From Algoriphagus ratkowskyi (GTDB taxonomy: Bacteria > Bacteroidota > Bacteroidia > Cytophagales > Cyclobacteriaceae), in contig NZ_MSSV01000001.1 in NCBI RefSeq assembly GCF_002150505.1, positions 186,001-250,000 on the forward strand: 64,000 nt of DNA, read 5' to 3'. The position numbers were made by a program, and so were the translations under genes. The notes beneath the pieces are model-generated. The model had not been told where the DNA came from. It ran no database searches and saw only the letters and a list, made by a program, of their open reading frames with translations. This document shows positions 1-8,591 of the stretch, one piece after another; the first letter of the stretch is position 1, and each line of letters begins with the position of its first letter.

Positions 1-1132
1 CAAAAGCTTCATCGTCCTCGAAGTGGTTGATCGTAGGAGGTACTATGCCTTTATTCATGGCAAAAATACATGCGATGGCTTCAATAGCACCAGCTGCCCC
101 TAGCAAGTGGCCAGTCATTGACTTGGTACTGCTTATGTTAAGCTTGTAAGCATGATCGCCAAAGACTTGTTGAATTGCCTTTACTTCACCCAAATCACCA
201 AGAGGAGTAGAGGTGCCATGTACATTGATGTAATCAATATCTTCTGGCTTAAGTCCAGCGTCTTCCAAAGCAATTTTCATTACACTACTTGCTCCCAAAC
301 CGTCTGGATGTGGAGCTGTAATATGGTGGGCATCAGCAGTCATTCCGCCACCCACAAGTTCTGCGTAGATTTTGGCACCACGTGCTTTAGCGTGCTCGTA
401 TTCTTCAAGGATTAAAGCTCCAGCTCCTTCTCCTAACACGAATCCGTCCCTGTCTTTGTCAAACGGCCTCGAGGCAGTTTGGGGGGATTCGTTACGTTGG
501 GATAATGCCTTCATAGCATTAAATCCACCAACACCCGCTTCGGTAACTGCTGCTTCTGAACCACCGCTGATAAAAATATCAACTTTGCCCATTCTGATGT
601 ATGTGAATGCATCGATTAGGGCATTGGTACCGGAAGCACATGCAGAAACTGTCACAAAGTTTGGACCGCGAAAACCATATTTAATTGATAGAAAGCCAGC
701 GCTGATATCAGCAATCATCTTTGGGATAAAGAACGGATTAAAACGAGGCGTCCCGTCTCCAGTGGAGAAGGCCGTTACTTCATCTTGGAAAGTTCTTAAG
801 CCCCCAATTCCAGATCCCCAGATTACTCCAGCTCTTGATTTATCGATTTTTTCTAGATCCAATCCTGAGTCTTTCATGGCTTCCTCAACAGAAATCATGG
901 CGTACTGAGTGAAAGGATCCATTTTCCGCGCTTCTTTTCTATCCATAAATTGCTCTACATCGAGGTTTTTAACCTCACAAGCAAATTGTGTTTTGAAGAG
1001 GGAAGCGTCGAATTTGGTGATCGGTGCAGCACCGCTCACACCAGTAGACAGACCGTGCCAGAATTCCTCTGCGGTATTGCCTATTGGTGTGAGAGCACCT
1101 ATACCTGTTACAACAACTCTTTTTAAATTCAT
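1..1132 (-). CDS. fabF: beta-ketoacyl-ACP synthase II (FabF), 3' end outside window
   Basis: Condenses malonyl-ACP with a growing acyl-ACP in fatty-acid elongation; cytoplasmic homodimer of the thiolase fold. Translated from the reverse strand it begins MNLKRVVVTGIGALTPIG. It contains the nucleophile region SACASGTNAL and the catalytic-His motifs VHGTSTPLGD and SSTKSMTGHLLGAAGA. The last readable residues (PTINHFEDDEAF) fall a few tens of residues short of the usual ~415-residue C-terminus, so only the 3' end is missing. The ATG is 19 bases downstream of the acpP stop codon, so acpP-fabF form the expected operon transcribed leftwards. The start matches the family N-terminus well. Confidence 0.97.
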   Translation of the reverse strand, partial: MNLKRVVVTGIGALTPIGNTAEEFWHGLSTGVSGAAPITKFDASLFKTQFACEVKNLDVEQFMDRKEARKMDPFTQYAMISVEEAMKDSGLDLEKIDKSRAGVIWGSGIGGLRTFQDEVTAFSTGDGTPRFNPFFIPKMIADISAGFLSIKYGFRGPNFVTVSACASGTNALIDAFTYIRMGKVDIFISGGSEAAVTEAGVGGFNAMKALSQRNESPQTASRPFDKDRDGFVLGEGAGALILEEYEHAKARGAKIYAELVGGGMTADAHHITAPHPDGLGASSVMKIALEDAGLKPEDIDYINVHGTSTPLGDLGEVKAIQQVFGDHAYKLNISSTKSMTGHLLGAAGAIEAIACIFAMNKGIVPPTINHFEDDEAF

Positions 1133-1151
1133 GGAATGAATTTAGGAATTA

Positions 1152-1388
1152 TTATTTTACGTTAGCTTCCAAGTAGGTTACTGCTTGTCCAACAGTACCG
1201 ATTTGTTCTGCCTGATCATCTGGAATAGAGATGTTAAATTCCTTTTCGAATTCCATAATCAATTCTACGGTATCAAGAGAATCAGCACCAAGGTCATTGG
1301 TGAAACTAGCCTCCAAAGTAACTTCAGACTCTTCTACGCCTAGTTTGTCAACTATGATGGCTTTTACTTTCTGTGCAATTTCAGACAT
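1152..1388 (-). CDS. acpP: acyl carrier protein
   Basis: Small acidic four-helix carrier of acyl intermediates for fatty-acid synthesis. At 78 residues it has the standard length. The phosphopantetheine attachment motif [10 protein letters not shown] is intact, with the modified serine at about residue 37. It is the first gene of a leftward acpP-fabF operon. A 152-bp gap separates it from the divergently transcribed IPExxxVDY gene, so this gap must hold both promoters. Confidence 0.98.
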   Translation of the reverse strand: MSEIAQKVKAIIVDKLGVEESEVTLEASFTNDLGADSLDTVELIMEFEKEFNISIPDDQAEQIGTVGQAVTYLEANVK

Positions 1389-1510
1389 TTTGTGATCAGT
1401 TTAGTTATTAACACTTCGCAAAGAAATATATTTAATGCCTAATTGACAAAGAAAAGATTCAAGTAAATTTTTATGCAATTGGTTGTCCGTAGAAGTTGAA
1501 TTATATTTTC

Positions 1511-1518
1511 TAACTTTG
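1511..1518 (+). promoter_or_regulatory. probable -7 element of the IPExxxVDY-pyk promoter
   Basis: TAACTTTG matches the Bacteroidota -7 consensus TAnnTTTG. It lies 22 bases upstream of the ATG at 1541, which leaves a short leader. I do not see a well-spaced -33 TTTG upstream, so only the -7 half is supported. Confidence 0.45.
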
Positions 1519-1540
1519 TTTGGATAGATTTTTTCCCTGA

Positions 1541-1969
1541 ATGAAGAAGGCCAAATTACTGATTGAACATACGTATGATTTCGAGCTTTTGGGGCTTGTA
1601 TCGCCTGTTAAGGACCATAAAATGGCTTGGCTAATCAACAGGGATTTAGACCTTAATCTTATAAGATCCGAAGATCTTTTGCTTGAATTTATGACCCTTC
1701 CAAGCCTTAAAATCTCACAATATTTACTTTCTTTACCTCATGGATTTGTTCAACTTTTAAGAAATAAAGCCTTAAACTCAACAAATCAAGTGTCCTACCT
1801 GATACCAGAATTGAAATCAATGGATTATTTCCTTTTGGTTCAAGACGAGACCTTTCAAATAAGTATTAATACATTTGCCAATCAGCTGGCTAAAAATCGC
1901 TACATACAAAATGTAATGAAGCTGGATGTAAGCAAACTTAAATCAAAAGAAAACCTATTAACTTATTAA
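1541..1969 (+). CDS. IPExxxVDY family protein
   Basis: Family of unknown function typical of Bacteroidota. The signature is seen as LIPELKSMDYFLLVQ at about residues 86-100, with MD in place of the usual VD. At 142 residues it has no signal peptide or membrane segment, so it is probably cytoplasmic. It lies between acpP and pyk, which I recall as its usual location in this phylum. It ends 7 bases before the pyk start, so the two are probably co-transcribed. No catalytic motif is apparent and the function is not known. Confidence 0.85.
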   Translation: MKKAKLLIEHTYDFELLGLVSPVKDHKMAWLINRDLDLNLIRSEDLLLEFMTLPSLKISQYLLSLPHGFVQLLRNKALNSTNQVSYLIPELKSMDYFLLVQDETFQISINTFANQLAKNRYIQNVMKLDVSKLKSKENLLTY

Positions 1970-1976
1970 TACCCTA

Positions 1977-3401
1977 ATGAGCCATTTCAATAAGACAAAA
2001 ATCCTAGCAACTATAGGCCCTGCTTCAAACAATTACGAAACTATCAAAAGCCTGGCTGCTGCTGGAGCTAATGTGTTTCGTTTGAATTTTTCGCACGGTA
2101 CACATGAAATCCACGCTGAGGTAGCAAAAATCATCAGACAGATCAACAAGGATGAAGGTCTAAACCTCGGTATACTTCAAGATCTTCAGGGACCTAAAAT
2201 CCGTGTAGGTGAAGTAGAAAATAACGGCGTTGAGATCAAATCAGGAGAATTGATCACAATTACCAATGACCCTGTGGTTGGAACCAGTAGTTTGGTGAGT
2301 ACAGTATATCAAAACCTTCCAAACGATGTGCAGACGGGTGATCGTATTTTGATTGACGATGGTAACCTTGAAGTCAGAGTAAATGATACCGATGGCAAAA
2401 ATGTAAATTGTACAGTGATCCACGGTGGAATTCTTAAGTCTAGAAAAGGCATTAACCTTCCTAATACTAAAGTAAGTGCACCTTCTCTTACGGAGAAGGA
2501 TATAGAGGATCTAGCGTTTGGCTTGGAGCAGGAAGTGGATTGGATCGCACTTTCTTTTGTAAGATCAGCGGAAGATATCATTGATCTGAGACAAAGAATT
2601 GAAGCTAAAGGCAAGGTTTGTAAGATCGTTGCGAAAATTGAGAAACCTGAAGCGCTAGATAATATCGATGCGATTATCGAAGCAACTGACGCAATCATGG
2701 TGGCTCGAGGTGACTTGGGAGTGGAAGTTCCAATGGAAATTGTCCCTCTTTGGCAAAAAAGAATTGTAGAGAAATGTAAGGTTGCTTGTAAGCCTGTGAT
2801 CATTGCGACTCAGATGATGGAAAGCATGATCGTAAATCCTCGCCCTACTCGTGCTGAGACTAATGACGTAGCTACTGCAGTGCTTGATGGCGCTGATGCG
2901 GTAATGCTTTCTGCTGAAACTGCCTCAGGAAAATATCCTGTAAATTCTGTAAAAGCAATGAGTAGCATCATTAGCTATTTGGAAGAAAATGCTGATATCT
3001 ATCATAACCTCTATAAAATCCCTGAGGATGATGAAACATTTCTAAGCAACAACCTAGTTTTGATGGCTTCTAGACTTTCTAGAAATGTGAAAGCTAAGGC
3101 AATCGTAGGAATTACTTCTTCAGGCTTCACGGGCTTCAGAATAGCATCTCACAGACCTTCTGCAAGTGTTTTTGTATTTACCAGAAATAAGGCTTTGATT
3201 ACTCAAATGAGTTTAGTTTGGGGAGTTCGAGCGTATTTTTATGAAGATCAAGTTTCTACAGACGCTACCTTCTTGGATATTGAAAATACTTTGAAGGAAG
3301 ATGGACATGTGAACTCAGGTGATATCATTATCAATACTGGTAGTATGCCGCTAAAATCTAATGGCAGAACTAACATGCTGAAAGTTCATATTGTTGAATA
3401 A
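1977..3401 (+). CDS. pyk: pyruvate kinase
   Basis: Transfers phosphate from phosphoenolpyruvate to ADP in the last step of glycolysis. The start MSHFNKTKILATIGPASNN and RLNFSHGTHEIH are the standard N-terminal substrate- and K+-binding stretch. IVAKIEKPEALDNI holds the catalytic lysine, and MVARGDLGVEVP and IIATQMMESMI are present, followed by a C-terminal regulatory domain. Its 474 residues match the usual length. A strong hairpin terminator follows. pfkA is in the same window but not in the same operon. Confidence 0.98.
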   Translation: MSHFNKTKILATIGPASNNYETIKSLAAAGANVFRLNFSHGTHEIHAEVAKIIRQINKDEGLNLGILQDLQGPKIRVGEVENNGVEIKSGELITITNDPVVGTSSLVSTVYQNLPNDVQTGDRILIDDGNLEVRVNDTDGKNVNCTVIHGGILKSRKGINLPNTKVSAPSLTEKDIEDLAFGLEQEVDWIALSFVRSAEDIIDLRQRIEAKGKVCKIVAKIEKPEALDNIDAIIEATDAIMVARGDLGVEVPMEIVPLWQKRIVEKCKVACKPVIIATQMMESMIVNPRPTRAETNDVATAVLDGADAVMLSAETASGKYPVNSVKAMSSIISYLEENADIYHNLYKIPEDDETFLSNNLVLMASRLSRNVKAKAIVGITSSGFTGFRIASHRPSASVFVFTRNKALITQMSLVWGVRAYFYEDQVSTDATFLDIENTLKEDGHVNSGDIIINTGSMPLKSNGRTNMLKVHIVE

Positions 3402-3422
3402 GCGGTAGAAATACATTAGCAA

Positions 3423-3458
3423 AAAAAAAGAGACTTCAGAAATGAGGTCTCTTTTTTT
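3423..3458 (+). terminator. rho-independent terminator after pyk
   Basis: Stem AGAGAC/GTCTCT extended by an A-tract pairing with a T-tract, with a 12-base loop and a run of seven T. It lies about 20 bases after the pyk stop. Because of the symmetric A/T tracts it could also work leftwards. Confidence 0.8.
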
Positions 3459-3568
3459 GCATTCGTATGAGTGAACGGCGGTAAGCATTCTGAAGACTTT
3501 CCACTATAGCAACTTATTACTTACTACTTACCTCCAACAACCAACAACCAATAACCAACAACCAAAGA

Positions 3569-5149
3569 CTAATCACCTTTTCCAAAAATCTCTTCTGGCC
3601 CTTTGGGGATCACCATCAGCACCTTTTCCTTTTCTACTAACACAGAACCTGGCGGAGAACCTTTTACCTTTCTTACATATTTGGCTTCCGTGTGGATCAC
3701 TGGAGCTAGGGATTCATTTTTATTTTTGGAGTAAAAAGCAGCGAGTGAAGCAGCAGTCTCTAGGACGGCCATAGGGATGCTTTTAAGCCCCGAGGTTTTG
3801 ATAAGTACATGTGAACCTGGAACCATGCGTGCGTGTAGCCATATGTCGTCTTTCTTGGTGTAGCCGCGTAGCATGTCGTCATTTGCAGAGGCGGACTTGC
3901 TCACCCAGATTGGAAAGCCCTCAAATTCAAATGTCTTGAATGGCAAAACCACAGCATCCTTTTGCAATACTTTATCCTCCCCGTGAGATTTCTTATAGCT
4001 TTTCAATGCTCTGAAATCTTCAATAGCATTCAACTCTGCTATTTTTGATTCGAACCCGCTAGCCTGATTGATTTTTGCTGCAATGGTCTTATCCAGTTGT
4101 TCCCATTCCAGTTTCCTGTTCTTAGATTTTCTGTACAAAGAAGCTGCATGATCTTGAGGTTTCTGATTGGGTTTGAGTTTGACTTGGATAGATTCTCCGC
4201 TATAAAAATCCATCAATTCAGCCTCCATTCTTCCATTTTGAAATTCATGCAAATTAGCCATGATCACATCCGCAAGCTGCGAAGGTGGTGGGGAGTTACG
4301 AAGCTCTTCTAGCTTCTGTGACGATTTCTCTATGTATGAGTTGGTTCGCTTGAGCTGATCTTGATACTTTTTAAGTAGGCTGTTCTTATCTTTTTCGAAA
4401 TTTCCTCGAACAAGCGCCAGATAAAACAATTCGTTGACGGCGTGGATAGGGTTGGAGAAGCTTTTGACTGGATTTTCCTCTGGTAAAAGGGTCAAGTGTA
4501 TTTCCCCGGTTTTCTCTACCAATGAAAAAAGTGGTGTGTCTAGCATGTCCAAAAGCTCTTGCATTAGCGTCCATTTAGATTGAAGATCAGCTTCGGGGTA
4601 GCCTTTATCTTTCAACCAGTTCCTTGGAATAGCGCCTAAGGTAGGAAGGAACTTAGATGCATTTCCTTCTAGTTCCTGAAAGCTTTCCCAAGTTAATTCA
4701 TTGGTTTTATTCAATGCAGCCCAATCCAATTCCCGGTCTTCGGCGATGCCATTTCGGAATAACTTTAATGGGGCTGTGCGATTCTTTTCGTACAGCAATA
4801 CATTACTTCTATTAGCATGTAGTTTGAATAGAAGTATTTTGCCTGAGCTGAGCTTAAAATAAAAAGCTCGCTCAAAACTTAGTACAACGCATTCATTGAT
4901 CTTATCCCCAATCAACTCTTTGAAAAGATCTATGCTATTACGTTTAGCACGTTGAAAAGTCTCTGGAAAAGATAAGTATATCTGAGGTGGGAGTAAATGA
5001 GCACGAATAAATCGAGTTTCATTTGCATCCTCAGTTTCTAAAATCAGCTCATCTTTGTTTTGGGAAAAACAAGCGATTATTTTTTTACCCAAGAATGCTT
5101 TTTCAAGCTCCGGGCAGAGGTATTTCAGGAAATGATAATTGAGATGCAT
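3569..5149 (-). CDS. NFACT family protein (RqcH/Rqc2-type)
   Basis: The N-terminal NFACT-N domain opens MHLNYHFLKYLCPELE and includes LFKLHANRSNVLLY. It is followed by a long helical or coiled-coil middle (about residues 250-400) and an NFACT-R/DUF814 domain with DIWLHARMVPGSHVLIK and KYVRKVKGSPPGSVLV. Family members (RqcH) bind the 50S subunit carrying a stalled peptidyl-tRNA and add alanine tails for degradation. That role is inferred here from family membership. The length of 526 residues is normal. Its ATG overlaps the stop codon of the upstream gene (TAATG), so it is translationally coupled to the PhnP-like hydrolase. Confidence 0.9.
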   Translation of the reverse strand: MHLNYHFLKYLCPELEKAFLGKKIIACFSQNKDELILETEDANETRFIRAHLLPPQIYLSFPETFQRAKRNSIDLFKELIGDKINECVVLSFERAFYFKLSSGKILLFKLHANRSNVLLYEKNRTAPLKLFRNGIAEDRELDWAALNKTNELTWESFQELEGNASKFLPTLGAIPRNWLKDKGYPEADLQSKWTLMQELLDMLDTPLFSLVEKTGEIHLTLLPEENPVKSFSNPIHAVNELFYLALVRGNFEKDKNSLLKKYQDQLKRTNSYIEKSSQKLEELRNSPPPSQLADVIMANLHEFQNGRMEAELMDFYSGESIQVKLKPNQKPQDHAASLYRKSKNRKLEWEQLDKTIAAKINQASGFESKIAELNAIEDFRALKSYKKSHGEDKVLQKDAVVLPFKTFEFEGFPIWVSKSASANDDMLRGYTKKDDIWLHARMVPGSHVLIKTSGLKSIPMAVLETAASLAAFYSKNKNESLAPVIHTEAKYVRKVKGSPPGSVLVEKEKVLMVIPKGPEEIFGKGD

Positions 5150-5913
5150 TAGTCCAAAGTTAGCTGAAGCCCGTCATAGGCCAAGGCTATTCCTTCAGGT
5201 AATTCCAGATCTACGGAATTATGAAGCCCAAGTTTATGGGAGATATGAGTAAAATAGGTTTCTTTGGCTCCGATTTTTTTAGCTATCTCTACTGCCTCAT
5301 TCAGCGTGAAATGGGAAATATGTGACTCTCGTTGGAGCGCATTTAGAACCAGGATCTCAGAGCCCTCTATCAACTTAAGCGAATCCTCAGGAATATGATT
5401 GGCATCTGTGATGTAGGTGAAATCACCTATTCGAAAACCCAGTATTGGAAGCTTATAATGCATGACAGGAATTGGTGTAATCGTAATTCCTTCAATAGTG
5501 AATGCATTTTCATCAATCTCAATGGTCTCTACTTGTGGGATTCCTGGATAACTTTTTCGGGCAAAAATATATTCAAATTCCTGTTTGACTTGATCCAGCA
5601 CTTGACGCTTACCAAAAATTGGCATGTCTCGTTGTTGCTTGAAATTGAATGGGCGAATATCATCTAGACCAGCTGTGTGATCTTTGTGTTCATGAGTGAA
5701 AATAACCGCATCAAGTTCGGTAATTCCGGCTCTTAGGATTTGGCTGCGAAAGTCTGGGCCGGTATCAATCACGAGACTTAATTTCCCAACCTGAATGTAA
5801 ACAGAAGCTCGGAATCTCTTATCTCGAAAATCTAATGAATTGCATACTTGACAGTCGCATCCTATTACGGGTACGCCTTGAGATGTGCCGGTTCCTAAAA
5901 AAGTTACTTTCAA
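5149..5913 (-). CDS. PhnP-like metallo-beta-lactamase fold hydrolase
   Basis: MBL-fold phosphodiesterase of the PhnP/RNase Z-like group. It begins MKVTFLGTGTSQGVPVIGC and has CDCQVC, a PhnP-type structural zinc cysteine cluster. The metal motif HEHKDHTAGLDD matches HxHxDH. Further metal ligands are probably in VMHYKLPILGF, TDANHIP and THISHKLG. At 254 residues it is of normal length. It overlaps the upstream small gene by 4 bases and the downstream NFACT gene by 1 base, so the three form a tight operon. The true substrate is unknown; cyclic phosphates are the known substrates of PhnP. Confidence 0.88.
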   Translation of the reverse strand: MKVTFLGTGTSQGVPVIGCDCQVCNSLDFRDKRFRASVYIQVGKLSLVIDTGPDFRSQILRAGITELDAVIFTHEHKDHTAGLDDIRPFNFKQQRDMPIFGKRQVLDQVKQEFEYIFARKSYPGIPQVETIEIDENAFTIEGITITPIPVMHYKLPILGFRIGDFTYITDANHIPEDSLKLIEGSEILVLNALQRESHISHFTLNEAVEIAKKIGAKETYFTHISHKLGLHNSVDLELPEGIALAYDGLQLTLD

Positions 5914-6188
5914 AATTTTAATTGGGTTTGTCTCAGTTCAGTAAGGAAGTCATGATTTGCTTTGTCAGTGAAATCCTCAGGATCAAGATTTAGTTCGATG
6001 AGAATGTCAATAAGTGCATTGATTTTCCCTTCAAGAGGAAAATATTTATTTACAATTACGATTTTCGAGTCATTCAAGACACAGTAGCCGGATTTAAAAT
6101 TCCCCTTTTCATATCTCAAAATGTATTCTGATGAAGCGAATAGGTTTTCGAGTTTATCCAAAAAATGCTTTGTGTGCTTTATGACCAT
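5910..6188 (-). CDS. small hypothetical protein upstream of PhnP-like hydrolase
   Basis: A 92-residue soluble protein of mixed alpha/beta character with no signal peptide. A central stretch (GYCVLNDSKIVIVNKYFPLEGK) suggests a beta-hairpin, followed by an acidic helix. Its stop overlaps the MBL-hydrolase start by 4 bases (ATGA type), so it is expressed with it. I recognise it only as a small protein often found beside this hydrolase in Bacteroidota. Function unknown. Confidence 0.75.
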   Translation of the reverse strand: MVIKHTKHFLDKLENLFASSEYILRYEKGNFKSGYCVLNDSKIVIVNKYFPLEGKINALIDILIELNLDPEDFTDKANHDFLTELRQTQLKF

Positions 6189-6189
6189 C

Positions 6190-6567
6190 TCAGCCTAGGA
6201 TTTTCTTTACAGTAGCAAGTAATTTATCGTAGTTGAGCGGTTTTTGAATGAAGTCGTCAAATCCCATTTTTCTAAATTCATCCATCGTATAGTTATTCAT
6301 ATTTCCGGAAATCGCAATTATAGGCAGCTTTGATTTGATAGGATCATCCATGTTTCGAATCATTTTTGTGCAGGAGGCTCCATCCAATACTGGCATATTG
6401 AGGTCCATCAGAATAAGATCAAATTCTTCTGTTTCTAATAACTCTAAAACTTGCTTTCCATTTTTGGCAGCCTTCATTATATAGTTTTCAAATGATAATA
6501 TGCTTTTAGTCAAGTTTATTATCACTGAACTGTCTTCTCCTACCAGTATTTTTTTTGGGTTATTCAT
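6190..6567 (-). CDS. single-domain response regulator (REC)
   Basis: CheY-like receiver of 125 residues. The phospho-acceptor lies in DLILMDLNMPVLDG (Asp at about residue 55), the conserved Thr/Ser in IIAISGN, and the Lys in FIQKPLN. There is no output domain, so it signals by protein contact. It overlaps the REC-HPt gene upstream by 4 bases. The pair could form a phosphorelay (HPt histidine to this REC aspartate), but no histidine kinase is nearby. Confidence 0.9.
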   Translation of the reverse strand: MNNPKKILVGEDSSVIINLTKSILSFENYIMKAAKNGKQVLELLETEEFDLILMDLNMPVLDGASCTKMIRNMDDPIKSKLPIIAISGNMNNYTMDEFRKMGFDDFIQKPLNYDKLLATVKKILG

Positions 6568-7316
6568 TGCTTAAAAGTAGTTTCTTCTTTGAGATATGTT
6601 TCAAATTTAATACGCTCATTTTTTAATTTTTTTAGTGTTGTTTCCAAAGAATCCCAGTCCTGAGATCGTGTGTTTTTATCTGCTTCATGAGACAATATAT
6701 AAATAGCAGTTGCTCCTAAAGTACCTGAATTGCCTTTCAAGGTATGCAAGCTTTCCAGCAAAATTTGTAGATTTTTCTCCTGAAAAGCAACGTCAATAGG
6801 ATAAATTAGCTGATCAAACTCATCTAAGAAATCGATATATATTGACCTTATTGTGTCTAAATTATTATATTTCAACAGTTGGTCAAAAACCAATCTATCT
6901 AACACATCATTGGCTTCACTTACCGCTGCAAATGTCGAACTCTCTTCGCTTTCTATGTCTATTTTACTGGTGATAAAAGTTAGAAATTCTTTAGGACGAA
7001 TAGGTTTGATGATCATATCATCAAACCCCATTTCCATAAATAATTTTCTCGAGGTTTCTGCAGAATACGAAGTGATCGCTAGTATTGGACATTGATGCAT
7101 AGCCTGTCGTCTAATTGTTTTCATGGCAGTAATTCCATCCATTTCTGGCATTTGGATATCCATAAGTATCAAATCATACTTTTCGCTGGAAGCCTTTTTT
7201 ACCGCCTCAATGCCATTCTTAACTGCTTCAGTGCTATAAATCTGACCTATCAAGGTTTCAAATAACTTTCGATTTAAGTCATTATTCTCTACAATCAATA
7301 CCTTTTTGCTTTTCAT
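6564..7316 (-). CDS. response regulator with C-terminal HPt domain
   Basis: The N-terminal receiver domain (residues about 4-120) has the acceptor Asp in DLILMDIQMPEMDG and the Lys in IIKPIRPKEF. A C-terminal histidine phosphotransfer domain (about 140-240) carries HTLKGNSGTLGA, whose His is the phospho-site. There is no kinase or DNA-binding domain, so the protein is a phosphorelay intermediate. The next gene is a lone receiver that overlaps it by 4 bases. The partner kinase must be encoded elsewhere. It is divergent from miaA, with a very short gap. Confidence 0.9.
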   Translation of the reverse strand: MKSKKVLIVENNDLNRKLFETLIGQIYSTEAVKNGIEAVKKASSEKYDLILMDIQMPEMDGITAMKTIRRQAMHQCPILAITSYSAETSRKLFMEMGFDDMIIKPIRPKEFLTFITSKIDIESEESSTFAAVSEANDVLDRLVFDQLLKYNNLDTIRSIYIDFLDEFDQLIYPIDVAFQEKNLQILLESLHTLKGNSGTLGATAIYILSHEADKNTRSQDWDSLETTLKKLKNERIKFETYLKEETTFKQ

Positions 7317-7358
7317 TCCTTTACTTTGGATTTTTGCTTAAAGCTAATCATACTCATT

Positions 7359-8267
7359 TTGTCTACTCAATCTTATTTGATCATGGTGGTAGGGCCTACC
7401 GCTGTAGGTAAGACCGATCTTTGTCTAAAACTAGCCAAAAATTTCAAGACTGAAATTGTATCCTGCGACAGTAGACAATTTTATCGCGAAATGAATCTTG
7501 GGACAGCTAAACCTAGTTTAGAGGAGATGAGTCAGATTCCTCATCACTTTGTTAATAGTTTGTCGATAGATGAAGAATATGATGTCCGTAAATTTGAACG
7601 TGATAGTTTGCTTTTGCTTGAGAAATTATTTGCTAAGCATCAAATGGTAATTATGACTGGGGGGTCAGGTTTATTTGCGGATGCGGTGGTGAATGGTTTG
7701 GACGAAATGCCAGAAGTAGCAGCAGAAGTTAGGCAGCAGATAATTGAGGAGTATGGGCGGAAAGGCTTGGAGTTTTTACAAGCTGAAGTAGCTGCAAATG
7801 ATCCTGAATACTACGAAAAGGTGGATCAAAAGAATCCTCAACGATTGATGAGGGCATTAGAAATATGGAGAGGAACAGGAAAGAAATTCAGCTCTTTTCG
7901 CGTGAAATCTAAAAAAGAGCGGCCTTTCAAAGTGATTAAAATTGGCTTAGAAAGGGTCCGAGAAGAGTTGTATTCACGGATCGACTTACGTATGGATCAG
8001 ATGATAAAAAATGGCTTGTTTGATGAAGCCGATGCGCTCTTTGACAAAAGACATCTAAACGCATTGCAAACGGTAGGCTACTCTGAGATCTTCGGATTTA
8101 TGGAAGGAAAATATGATGTGGAAGAGGCAATTCGTCTTCTCAAAAGAAATTCTAGACGGTACGCTAAGCGCCAAATGACCTGGTTTAAAAAAGACGAGTC
8201 AGTCAATTGGTTTTCTCCTGAAGATCAGGAAGGTATTCTGGCTTTCCTTCCTGATCAAATTTTTTGA
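7359..8267 (+). CDS. miaA: tRNA dimethylallyltransferase
   Basis: Transfers a dimethylallyl group to N6 of A37 in tRNAs reading UNN codons. The P-loop VVGPTAVGKTDL, SCDSRQFYREMNLGTAKP, MTGGSGLFADAV and QTVGYSEIFGFMEG are all family motifs. The frame is open from a TTG at 7326. I chose the TTG at 7359 (MSTQSYLIMVVGPTAVGKT) because homologues begin just before the P-loop; an ATG at 7383 is the other candidate. There is no ATG upstream of the P-loop. The 3' end overlaps a convergent small gene by 13 bases. Confidence 0.93.
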   Translation: MSTQSYLIMVVGPTAVGKTDLCLKLAKNFKTEIVSCDSRQFYREMNLGTAKPSLEEMSQIPHHFVNSLSIDEEYDVRKFERDSLLLLEKLFAKHQMVIMTGGSGLFADAVVNGLDEMPEVAAEVRQQIIEEYGRKGLEFLQAEVAANDPEYYEKVDQKNPQRLMRALEIWRGTGKKFSSFRVKSKKERPFKVIKIGLERVREELYSRIDLRMDQMIKNGLFDEADALFDKRHLNALQTVGYSEIFGFMEGKYDVEEAIRLLKRNSRRYAKRQMTWFKKDESVNWFSPEDQEGILAFLPDQIF

Positions 8268-8590
8268 AAACGTGCAATAGTACCCACCCAGTTATAAGGA
8301 GGATTTTTTAATAGTGCATTATATTGAATTCGGTTGACTTTTAGTTCTCTGATGATGCTTAGCGCATTTTCAGTAGTCTGTTTGTCCAGCTGCTTATTTT
8401 TTAAGCGCTGCGTTAGCAGATCAGGATCTGTAGCATCACCTACCAAAAAGCCTAATTCAGGATTGAGCGAATTTAATTTACTAAGTAATTCTTTCTGCAG
8501 GTTCAATTTGCGAAGCAGGGCATTTTTCACAGTAAGGAAAAATAGGAGCCCTCCGGCTCCTAGCATGATGAATATCGGTATGAATCCCAT
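8255..8590 (-). CDS. small membrane-anchored hypothetical protein
   Basis: The 111-residue protein has one N-terminal hydrophobic segment (IPIFIMLGAGGLLFFLTV) followed by a basic, helical and probably cytoplasmic tail. The start codon lies directly after the pfkA stop, so it is likely the second gene of a pfkA operon. No family is recognised. Function unknown. Confidence 0.65.
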   Translation of the reverse strand: MGFIPIFIMLGAGGLLFFLTVKNALLRKLNLQKELLSKLNSLNPELGFLVGDATDPDLLTQRLKNKQLDKQTTENALSIIRELKVNRIQYNALLKNPPYNWVGTIARFQKI

Positions 8591-8591
8591 C

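Noticed and set aside
152..1139. Three open frames on the + strand opposite fabF
   Set aside because: They lie antisense to a well-conserved fabF, have no family features, and their frame structure follows the fabF codons.
2309..2803. 164-codon frame antisense to pyk
   Set aside because: Shadow of a conserved enzyme gene; composition mirrors pyk codons, and no start context or family motif is present.
3530..3566. CAACAAC-type short repeats as a CRISPR or regulatory array
   Set aside because: Simple low-complexity sequence with irregular spacing, no spacers and no cas genes.
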